Assembly (NCBI GenBank): GCA_041483175.1
Contig: JBGPFD010000051.1
Span: forward strand, 1-17,604
From: Gp7-AA10 sp041483175
GTDB lineage: Bacteria > Acidobacteriota > Thermoanaerobaculia > Gp7-AA8
DNA: 17,604 nt
Direction: 5' to 3'
Shown here: piece after piece, positions 5,922 through 12,577 of the stretch
Numbering within the stretch: the stretch's first letter is position 1
How the letters are laid out: every line of letters starts with the position of its first letter
Translations under genes and position numbers: made by a program
Notes under the pieces: model-generated
Seen by the model: only the letters and a program-made list of their open reading frames with translations
What the model was told of the DNA's origin: nothing
Database searches by the model: none

Positions 5922-7484
5922 ATGAGTCTTTTTGCGCGAAAACCGCTCGAGCTTCTCCTCGAGGAAATGAAGGGCGATCACCGGCTGCGCAGAGTCCTAG
6001 GTCCCGTGCAGCTCACCAGTCTTGGGATCGGCGCGATCATCGGCGCGGGCATCTTCGTCGCCACCGGCGCCGCGGCACACAACGTCGGCGGCCCGGCGCT
6101 GATGCTGTCGTATACCGTCTCCGGGATCACCTGCATCTTCGCGGCGCTCTGCTACGCCGAATTCGCCTCGATGGTACCGGTGGCCGGCTCGGCCTACACG
6201 TACGCGTACGCTACGCTGGGCGAGCTGTTCGCCTGGATCATCGGTTGGGATCTCGTGCTGGAGTACGCCGTCGGAAGCGCCACAGTGGCCACCGGCTGGT
6301 CAGGATATTTCCAGAACGTACTGGCAAAACTCGGCATTGTCCTTCCTGCCACGATGCGGAGCAGCCCGTGGCGATTCGACGACGGCCGTTTCGTATCCAC
6401 CGGCTCGCTGATCAATCTGCCGGCTATAGTAATCGTGGCTATAGTGGTGATCATTCTCGTCAAAGGCATCCAGGAGAGCGCGACGTTCAACGCCACGATG
6501 GTGGCCATCAAAGTCGTCGCGGTTCTGCTTGTGATCGCCGTCGGCGTGTTCTACATCGATCCGGCGAACTGGCATCCGTTCGCGCCGTACGGCTGGACCG
6601 GTTTGAACTTCTTCGGCATTCACATCGCGGGGCAACATAACGCGGGTGGACAACCGGTGGGGATGCTCGCCGGGGCGGCGATCATCTTTTTCGCGTACAT
6701 CGGATTCGATTCAGTGTCCACGCATACTGAGGAGGCGAAAAATCCGCAGCGCGATGTGCCGATCGGAATCATCACCTCGCTGATCGTCTGCACGATTCTC
6801 TACATCGCCGTCGTGGCGGTGCTCACCGGGATGGTGAAGTACAACCAGCTCGACATCAACGCGCCGGTCAGCCTCGCGTTCAAGCAAAAGGGGCTCGGGT
6901 GGGCGGAAGGGATCATCGCTCTCGCCGGCGTCGCCGGCATCACCTCCGTGCTGCTGGTGATGATGCTTTCCGGTCCTCGCGTGTTTCTGGCCATGGCCCG
7001 AGACGGTCTGGTTTCCCGCCACTATTTCGGCGAGGTGCATCCGAAGTTCCGCACGCCGTGGAGGTCGACGATTCTCATCGGCATCGGCGTGACCATCATG
7101 TCCGGCCTCCTGCCGCTCGACGCGCTGCTGCTCCTGACGAATATCGGAACTCTCTTCGCCTTTGTCATGGTCTGCGCCGCGGTGCTGGTCATGCGCAAGA
7201 AGTATCCCCATGCCGAGCGGCCCTTCCGTTGTCCGTGGGTTCCGTTCATCCCCATCATGGGCGTGCTCAGTTGTCTCATGCTCATGTTCTCGCTGCCATG
7301 GGACAACTGGATCCGACTGTTCGTCTGGATGGCCATCGGCCTGGTGATCTATTTCTCGTATGGCCGCAGGCACAGCGTCATGGCCGCGCACACGTTGCGG
7401 GAGATCGCCGCGCACGGTGCGGCCGGCGCCTACACGTCGCATCTGAGTGAAAAGGCCGAAGGGCCCCCGGAAAAGCCGCGGTAA
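5922..7484 (+). CDS. APC-superfamily amino acid permease, CAT-like
   Basis: A 520-residue polytopic membrane protein of the amino acid-polyamine-organocation superfamily, probably moving amino acids or related amines by cation-coupled transport or exchange. The N-terminal MSLFARKPLELLLEEMKGDHRLRRVLGP is the hydrophilic leader common in cationic amino acid transporter (CAT, YfnA-like) members. TM1 carries the unwound substrate-binding motif GIGAIIGAGIFVATG (about 35-49). The region FFAYIGFDSVSTHTEEAKNPQRDVPIGI in the middle is the TM6-loop signature of the same group. About 12-13 hydrophobic segments can be traced to the last one near residue 480. A cytoplasmic tail of about 35 residues follows. 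Ribosome binding site AAAGGA supports the ATG. The substrate cannot be determined; the adjacent importer and second permease suggest related substrates. Confidence 0.85.
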   Translation: MSLFARKPLELLLEEMKGDHRLRRVLGPVQLTSLGIGAIIGAGIFVATGAAAHNVGGPALMLSYTVSGITCIFAALCYAEFASMVPVAGSAYTYAYATLGELFAWIIGWDLVLEYAVGSATVATGWSGYFQNVLAKLGIVLPATMRSSPWRFDDGRFVSTGSLINLPAIVIVAIVVIILVKGIQESATFNATMVAIKVVAVLLVIAVGVFYIDPANWHPFAPYGWTGLNFFGIHIAGQHNAGGQPVGMLAGAAIIFFAYIGFDSVSTHTEEAKNPQRDVPIGIITSLIVCTILYIAVVAVLTGMVKYNQLDINAPVSLAFKQKGLGWAEGIIALAGVAGITSVLLVMMLSGPRVFLAMARDGLVSRHYFGEVHPKFRTPWRSTILIGIGVTIMSGLLPLDALLLLTNIGTLFAFVMVCAAVLVMRKKYPHAERPFRCPWVPFIPIMGVLSCLMLMFSLPWDNWIRLFVWMAIGLVIYFSYGRRHSVMAAHTLREIAAHGAAGAYTSHLSEKAEGPPEKPR

Positions 7485-7516
7485 ATCTGCTAGGAAGGGC
7501 CTGACCCCACCTCCGG

Positions 7517-7522
7517 TACACT
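7517..7522 (+). promoter_or_regulatory. -10-like hexamer TACACT before the second APC permease
   Basis: TACACT is followed by exactly 6 nt and then the GTG start at 7529, predicting a leaderless transcript for the permease-oxygenase pair. The hexamer lies in a small inverted repeat, GTACA-CTC-TGTAC (7516-7528), that ends right before the start codon and might be an operator. There is no ribosome binding site in the same stretch. Confidence 0.45.
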
Positions 7523-7528
7523 CTGTAC

Positions 7529-8836
7529 GTGCCTGGTCCAGCACGGGGAAGGCTGCTCACCGTTCTCGGCCTCACCTTTGGCCTTGCCGTCACCATCGGC
7601 AACACCATCGGGGCCGGGATTCTGCGCACTCCCGGCGAAATCGCCGCGCACCTCCCGACCTTCTGGCCGTTTCTGGCGGTCTGGATCATCGGCGGCATCT
7701 ACGCCCTGCTGGGGGCGAACGCACTGGCCGAACTGGGAACGCTCGTGCCGCGCTCCGGCGGGCAGTACGTCTTCGTGCGGCAGGCGCTCGGCGACTACGC
7801 CGGATTCATCGTCGGATGGAGCGACTGGATCTCGACCTGCGGCACGACCGCGGCGGTGTCGATCGTCATCGGCGAGTACGCCATTCATCTGGTGCCGCAT
7901 CTGCGCGCGGTCGAAGTCGTGGCGCTGGCGGCCATCGCCCTGACCACGCTCGTGCAGTGGCTGGGCGTGCGGTGGGGAGGATGGACGCAGGACGTGGCCA
8001 GCCTGCTGAAGGCGCTGGCGTTTCTGTTTCTCATCGGCGCCTGCTTCTTTCTCGGCTCGCGGAATCCGGCGGAGAGCACGATGGTGATGGAACGCGAAGG
8101 ATCGATGCTCTTCGCCTTCGTGCTCGCGCTGCAGGCCGTGATCTACACGTACGACGGCTGGTCGGCGGTCATCTATTTTTCCGAGGAGGTGAAGGAGCGC
8201 GAGAGGAACATTCCGCGGGCCATGTTCGGAGGGCTGTTCATGGTGATCGCGCTCTATCTGCTCCTGAACGTCGCCTTTCTGCGAGTGGTTCCGCTTCCGA
8301 CCATCGCCGGCGAGAACCTCGCGGCGGGGGTCGTGGCGCAGCACATCTTCGGGCGATACGGCGACACGATTCTCCGCTCGCTGACCATCGTGGCCCTCTT
8401 GAGCGCGGTGAATTCGAACGTGCTGATGGCCCCCCGCGTGCTGTTCGCCATGAGCCGCGACCGTCTCTTCTGGCGCGGTGCGCGCGAGGTGAACGAGGGC
8501 GGCACGCCCGACATCGCCCTGATGTTCAGCAGCCTGATGGCCGCGGCGTTCATCGTCTCCGGCCGGTTCGATCAGGTCATCGCCGTGCTGTCGTTCTTCT
8601 TCGTGGCCAACTACACGCTATCGTTTGCCTCTCTCTTCGTCCTTCGCCGGCGCGATCCGCACGCGCCGCGGCCGTACCGCGCCGTCGGGCATCCCTTCAC
8701 CACCGGCCTCGCGCTGCTGGCCTCGGTCGCCTTTCTGCTCGGTGCGATCGCCAGTGACACGCGCAACAGCGTCTACGCGCTCGTCGTCCTGGGGATCAGT
8801 TTTCCGATCTATCTTCTGGTCAAACGCCGCAGATGA
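7529..8836 (+). CDS. APC-superfamily amino acid permease (translationally coupled to a Rieske oxygenase)
   Basis: A 435-residue membrane transporter distinct from the upstream one (shorter, no long N-terminal leader). TM1 has the substrate motif VTIGNTIGAGILRTPG (about 20-35). A second consensus, FVLALQAVIYTYDGWSAVIYFSEEVKERERNIPRA, is the TM6-cytoplasmic loop of the family (about 195-230). Roughly 12 hydrophobic segments run to the C-terminus, which ends LVKRRR. The start is a GTG at 7529 placed 6 nt after a TACACT box, with no ribosome binding site, so it may be leaderless. Its stop overlaps the start of the Rieske oxygenase (ATGA, 8833-8836), a strong sign that the transporter supplies that enzyme's substrate or exports its product. 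Family members carry amino acids, GABA, polyamines or methylated amines; the substrate here is unknown. Confidence 0.85.
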   Translation: MPGPARGRLLTVLGLTFGLAVTIGNTIGAGILRTPGEIAAHLPTFWPFLAVWIIGGIYALLGANALAELGTLVPRSGGQYVFVRQALGDYAGFIVGWSDWISTCGTTAAVSIVIGEYAIHLVPHLRAVEVVALAAIALTTLVQWLGVRWGGWTQDVASLLKALAFLFLIGACFFLGSRNPAESTMVMEREGSMLFAFVLALQAVIYTYDGWSAVIYFSEEVKERERNIPRAMFGGLFMVIALYLLLNVAFLRVVPLPTIAGENLAAGVVAQHIFGRYGDTILRSLTIVALLSAVNSNVLMAPRVLFAMSRDRLFWRGAREVNEGGTPDIALMFSSLMAAAFIVSGRFDQVIAVLSFFFVANYTLSFASLFVLRRRDPHAPRPYRAVGHPFTTGLALLASVAFLLGAIASDTRNSVYALVVLGISFPIYLLVKRRR

Positions 8837-9894
8837 CCTTCCCCTTCGATCCGCGTTTGTCACGTGCGTCGACGATTCCGTCGTCGTACTACAACGATGC
8901 GTCCGTTCTGGACGAGGAGAATCGGAACATTTTCCGGCGCACGTGGCAGCTCGTCGGGCGCGTGGAGCAAGTCGCGGAGGGCGGCCGCTTCTTCACCACG
9001 ACGATCGCCGGTGAGCCGCTGCTGATCGTGCGCGGCGATGACGGCGAGTTGCGCGCGCTTTCCAATGTCTGCCGCCATCGCGCCGGCCCGGTGGCCAAAG
9101 GGGAGGGAACACGCGCCGCGTTTCAGTGCGGCTATCACGGCTGGACCTATGCTCTCGACGGCGCCCTGCGCACCACGCCGGAAATGGACGGCGCGGAATG
9201 CTTCGACAGGAATCAATTCGCGCTGCCCCAGTTCCGGATCGAGTCGTGGAACGGTCTGCTGTTCGTGAATCTCGATTCCGGAGCGCCGCCGCTCGCCGAA
9301 TTTCTCGGCGATCTCGCGTCGGCTTCCTTCGCCGGAATGCGCCTCGCCGCGCGCAAGGAGTGGAGCGTCCGCTGCAACTGGAAGGTTTACGTCGACAACT
9401 ATCTCGAGGGCTACCACATCCCCATCGTCCACCCGTCGCTCTTTCGGGAAATCGACTGTCCGCGCTATCGCACCGAAACGCGCGGGAACTATTCGATCCA
9501 GCATGCCCCCTTGAAGCGCCCGCAGCGCATCCGGACCGGCGACGGATCCGGCGAGGCGGAGTACTTCTGGGTTTTTCCGAACTTGATGCTGAACGTCTAT
9601 CCGGACAATTTCTCCACCAATCTCATCGTTCCTGCCGGCCACGATCGGACGCTGACGATCTTCGAGTGGTATTTCCGCGATCCCGACGCGTCGAAGAAGC
9701 AGATCGAGGAGACCATCGCCTTCAGCGACGAGATCCAGCTCGAGGACATGGACATCTGCGAAGCAGTGCAGCGCGGCCTGCGATCGTCAACCTACACGAG
9801 CGGGCGCTACTCGCCGGTTCGCGAGAATGGCGTGCATCATTTTCATGGGCTCTACACCGCGGCGATGGGACTGCCGCGTCAAGCCGGCGCGTGA
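8833..9894 (+). CDS. Rieske non-heme iron oxygenase, catalytic (alpha) subunit
   Basis: A 353-residue protein of the ring-hydroxylating oxygenase alpha-subunit family. It uses electrons from a reductase and O2 to hydroxylate, or oxidatively demethylate, a small substrate in the cytoplasm. The Rieske [2Fe-2S] motif is C80-x-H82 ... C99-x2-H102 (SNVCRHRAGP and CGYHGW). The catalytic domain has NWKVYVDNYLEGYHIPIVHP (182-201), with iron ligands His195 and His200; the acidic third ligand is expected in the QLEDMDICE segment (302-310). The residue that bridges Rieske and mononuclear centres, usually Asp two before the Tyr-His, is Glu192 here. Glu at that position is known from carnitine monooxygenase CntA. 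No reductase, ferredoxin or beta subunit gene is adjacent, so partners must be elsewhere. The 4-bp overlap with the permease implies a joint function. Confidence 0.9.
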   Translation: MTFPFDPRLSRASTIPSSYYNDASVLDEENRNIFRRTWQLVGRVEQVAEGGRFFTTTIAGEPLLIVRGDDGELRALSNVCRHRAGPVAKGEGTRAAFQCGYHGWTYALDGALRTTPEMDGAECFDRNQFALPQFRIESWNGLLFVNLDSGAPPLAEFLGDLASASFAGMRLAARKEWSVRCNWKVYVDNYLEGYHIPIVHPSLFREIDCPRYRTETRGNYSIQHAPLKRPQRIRTGDGSGEAEYFWVFPNLMLNVYPDNFSTNLIVPAGHDRTLTIFEWYFRDPDASKKQIEETIAFSDEIQLEDMDICEAVQRGLRSSTYTSGRYSPVRENGVHHFHGLYTAAMGLPRQAGA

Positions 9895-9914
9895 CCGCAA
9901 GCAGCAAATCGCGA

Positions 9915-10433
9915 TCAGTGCATCCAGGCAGGCTTCAGGCGCGCGACTCTGGCGTAGGCCGGGCAAGTCGCGTCGTGCGCGCCGGGCAGGTACCCGACGC
10001 TGATCAGGAACGAGCTGGTGATCTCGCCGCCGGTGAAGACGAACGTCCGGCGAAAGAGGCGGACCCATTCGTCCTTTGGCCGTGGATGATGCGCGTCGAG
10101 CCACTCGGCGAAGGATCCGAGGCCCACGACTCGGCGCGCGTTTTCGATCGCCGCGTCGATTTTCTTCCGGTTGCGGATGATCCCGGCGTTGCCCATCAGG
10201 CGTTGCCGGTCGCGGGCGGTGAAGCGCGCTACGCGCTGTAGATCAAACCCGGCGAAGGCCTCCCGGAACGCCTGGCGCTTGTTCAGGATGGTCAGCCACG
10301 ACAGCCCGGCCTGGTTGATCTCCAGGACCAGCCTCTCGAACAGCCGCGCGTCGTCGCGCACGGGAAATCCGTACTCCGTATCGTGATAGGGCCCGTGGAT
10401 CGGATGGCCGCGGGCTATGCGGCAGTAACTCAC
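9915..10433 (-). CDS. tag: DNA-3-methyladenine glycosylase I
   Basis: A 172-residue base-excision repair enzyme that removes 3-methyladenine from alkylated DNA. With the GTG start at 10433 the numbering matches E. coli Tag: zinc ligands Cys4 and His17 (PYHDTEYG), catalytic-pocket Glu38 and Trp46 (LEINQAGLSW), and the C-terminal zinc ligands H153-x3-C157 (GAHDATC). AGIIRNRKKIDAAIENA (83-99) is the helix-hairpin-helix region. The frame stays open upstream to 10508, but that extension is translated GC-rich inverted repeat and would displace the zinc site, so it is rejected; a GTG at 10439 is a close alternative. A TACAAT hexamer (complement of 10443-10448) lies 9 nt before the chosen start, suggesting a very short or absent leader. 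It is divergent from the c-di-GMP gene and convergent with the oxygenase gene, 20 bp away. Confidence 0.9.
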   Translation of the reverse strand: MSYCRIARGHPIHGPYHDTEYGFPVRDDARLFERLVLEINQAGLSWLTILNKRQAFREAFAGFDLQRVARFTARDRQRLMGNAGIIRNRKKIDAAIENARRVVGLGSFAEWLDAHHPRPKDEWVRLFRRTFVFTGGEITSSFLISVGYLPGAHDATCPAYARVARLKPAWMH

Positions 10434-10442
10434 GGCCACGCG

Positions 10443-10448
10443 ATTGTA
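10443..10448 (-). promoter_or_regulatory. -10-like hexamer TACAAT for the tag gene
   Basis: On the minus strand TACAAT precedes the GTG codons at 10439 and 10433 by 3 and 9 nt. Transcription would start at or just before the second GTG, which supports that start and a leaderless message. No -35 match is visible at the expected distance. Confidence 0.4.
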
Positions 10449-10485
10449 CGCGCTGCGGTTTTCCGGGGCATTGGCGTTGGCCGGT

Positions 10486-10501
10486 CCCGGCTGAAGCCGG
10501 G
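10486..10501. repeat. short GC-rich hairpin CCCGGC-TGAA-GCCGGG
   Basis: This perfect 6-bp stem with a TGAA tetraloop lies in the divergent promoter region between tag and the c-di-GMP gene. Its CCGGCTGAAGCCGG core resembles half of the inverted-repeat family at 5838-5890 and 15471-15513. It explains why the tag frame appears open upstream of its real start. Confidence 0.5.
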
Positions 10502-10604
10502 GCTCCATGAAACCAGCTTGGAAAACCGGGAGTGAAATGCGTCGATAATTACCCGTAAAGTTTTTGTTGCATCATTTTCAGGAGTCGAGGAAACTTGATT
10601 ACGG

Positions 10605-12512
10605 ATGCCGGTAGAGATCGTCATCTCCGCTGCCCTTATTGTCCTCGCTATCGCCTTCTCCGCCGCGCTTGTGGCGGTTTGCATCGTCGTCGGCTCCGGC
10701 TTCGTCTCCATCACCCTGGCCCTCAGCGATCGCGCGCCGCGGATGCTCCGTCTTCCCGAACGCCGCCCGCCGCGCGAAGAACGCCGCGAGCCAGAGCCGG
10801 CTTCCGAGGAGCGGGGGCGGCAGGATTCCGATCTGGCCAGCGACATCATGTCCAGCTCTACGGAAGGGGCCGTGGTCGTCGACGGCGAGTTCCGCTGCCT
10901 GGTGTGGAATCGATTCATGGAAGACCTGACCGGACTGCGCGCCGAAGAAGTCCTCGGCAAGCGCGCCGGCGATTTCTTCCCGGTCATCGGCGACCAGCCG
11001 ATCGACGAGCTGCTCGCGCGCGTGCTCAAGGGCGAGACTGTCAACGTCGCGGAAACGACCTACATGGTTCCGAATACCGAGCGGCAGGGTTGGATCAGCG
11101 TCTCCTACCGCCCGCAATACGACTCGAAGGGGAAAGTCACGGGCGTCATCGGGCACGTGCGCGATCTGACCGAGCGTAAACGCGCCGAACAGCAGATCGA
11201 GTATCAGGCCTACCACGACGAGCTCACCGGGCTGGCGAATCGGCGGCTCTTTCAGGAGCATCTGACGCTGGCGCTGGCGCTCGCACAGCGCCGCCACCGG
11301 CCGGTGTCTGTCCTCTTCCTCGACCTCGATCACTTCAAAGTGGTCAACGACTCCCTAGGGCACACCATCGGCGACGCGTTGCTGAAGGAGATCGCTACAC
11401 GCCTTCGGACCAGCGTGCGCGAAGGAGACGTCGTGGCGCGCGTCGGCGGCGACGAATTCACCATCGTCCTGCAGGAGCTGGAGAAAAAGGAGGATGCGGC
11501 GACGATGGCCCAGCGCGTGTTGCGCATCATCGCCGAGCCGATCGACGTCGAAGGGAACCGCCTCTACATCACCACCAGCATCGGCATCACCGTCTATCCG
11601 GAGGACGGCGAAGACGCCGAAACGCTGCTGAAGAACGCCGACAACGCGATGTACCGCGCCAAGGCGGTCGGGCGGAACACCTACGAGATGTCGACGCAGG
11701 AGCTGAGCCGCTCGATGCAGGAGCGGCTGACGCTGGAGAACGGTCTCCACCAGGCGATGGAGAAGAGCGAGTTCGAGGTCTACTACCAGCCGCAGATCGA
11801 CATCCGCACCATGCGCATCGTCGGTATGGAGGCGCTGCTTCGCTGGCGTCATCCGGAACGCGGGCTGATGTTGCCGGGAAGCTTTCTCTCCGTGGCCGAG
11901 GAGCGGGGCTTCATCGTTATGATCGGAGATTGGGTGCTGCGCACCGCGCTGAAGCAGGGACGCGTGTTCCACGACATGGGTTTTCCCGATTTTCGCGTTG
12001 CGGTGAATCTTTCGGCGCGGCAGTTCCGCGAGCTGTCGCTGGTCGACGGCATCGAGTCGGCGATCAAGGAGTCGGGCCTCGATCCCAAAGCGCTGGAGCT
12101 GGAGATCACCGAAAGCGTGGCCATGGAGAACATTGATATGACTTTCAAGGTCCTCGAGCAGCTGCGGCGCACCGGCATCTCCATCGCCATCGACGACTTC
12201 GGCATGGGGCACTCTTCGCTGAGCTACCTGAAGCGTTTCCCCATCGACGCGCTGAAGATCGATCGCAACTTCGTCGAGGATCTCCCCGGTGGGTTTGAAG
12301 ACGCGGCCATCGTCCGCTCAGTGATCGAGCTGGCGCAGGGCCTCAACCTTCGCGTTGTCGCCGAAGGGGTGGAGACAAAGCCGCAGCTCGATTTCCTCAA
12401 GGAGCACGGCTGTCGGGAAGTGCAGGGCTTCTACTTCGGATTCCCGGTCCCCGCTCCGCAGTTCCGGGAAACGCTCGCGCAGAGCAGCACCATCAGCGAA
12501 CGATCGCACTGA
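10605..12512 (+). CDS. membrane-anchored PAS-GGDEF-EAL c-di-GMP signalling protein
   Basis: A 635-residue protein that makes and/or degrades cyclic di-GMP. One N-terminal transmembrane segment (about residues 5-40) is followed by a charged linker (45-75), a PAS sensor domain (about 78-195, ending GVIGHVRDLTERKRAEQQ), a GGDEF domain (about 203-360) and an EAL domain (about 378-622). The diguanylate cyclase motif GGDEF is intact (281-285) and the inhibitory I-site RxxD is present (R272-D275). The phosphodiesterase motifs are also intact: EALLRW (409-414), NLS (468-470), ITESVAM (501-507), IDDFG (529-533), KIDRNFV (551-557) and EGVET (587-591). Both activities are therefore possible, and the PAS domain may choose between them. 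The ATG has GGAG/GAGG ribosome binding site elements upstream, and GATAAT at 10544-10549 may be its -10 box. Confidence 0.93.
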   Translation: MPVEIVISAALIVLAIAFSAALVAVCIVVGSGFVSITLALSDRAPRMLRLPERRPPREERREPEPASEERGRQDSDLASDIMSSSTEGAVVVDGEFRCLVWNRFMEDLTGLRAEEVLGKRAGDFFPVIGDQPIDELLARVLKGETVNVAETTYMVPNTERQGWISVSYRPQYDSKGKVTGVIGHVRDLTERKRAEQQIEYQAYHDELTGLANRRLFQEHLTLALALAQRRHRPVSVLFLDLDHFKVVNDSLGHTIGDALLKEIATRLRTSVREGDVVARVGGDEFTIVLQELEKKEDAATMAQRVLRIIAEPIDVEGNRLYITTSIGITVYPEDGEDAETLLKNADNAMYRAKAVGRNTYEMSTQELSRSMQERLTLENGLHQAMEKSEFEVYYQPQIDIRTMRIVGMEALLRWRHPERGLMLPGSFLSVAEERGFIVMIGDWVLRTALKQGRVFHDMGFPDFRVAVNLSARQFRELSLVDGIESAIKESGLDPKALELEITESVAMENIDMTFKVLEQLRRTGISIAIDDFGMGHSSLSYLKRFPIDALKIDRNFVEDLPGGFEDAAIVRSVIELAQGLNLRVVAEGVETKPQLDFLKEHGCREVQGFYFGFPVPAPQFRETLAQSSTISERSH

Positions 12513-12521
12513 CCCGGGCAG

Positions 12522-12576
12522 GTGTAGCAGGGGGCGTCCTCGCCCGCCGGACAGGCGAGGACGCCCGCCGTTACAC
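12522..12576. terminator. hairpin between convergent genes, possible bidirectional terminator
   Basis: GGGCGTCCTCGCC (12532-12544) pairs perfectly with GGCGAGGACGCCC (12554-12566) around a 9-nt loop. GTGTA (12522-12526) and TACAC (12572-12576) extend the symmetry. It fills the 65-bp gap between two convergent stop codons, so it could stop transcription from both sides. It lacks T runs, so Rho-independent termination is unproven; it could equally be a member of a dispersed GC-rich repeat family. Confidence 0.55.
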
Positions 12577-12577
12577 A

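Noticed and set aside
7516..7528. GTACA-CTC-TGTAC inverted repeat as a definite operator
   Set aside because: It is only 5 bp per arm and no regulator is nearby, so it is noted under the promoter but not called on its own.
7447..8757. 436-codon plus-strand open frame overlapping the second APC permease
   Set aside because: It is out of frame with a well-supported transporter, is full of Arg/Gly/Ala, and shows no domain or membrane pattern.
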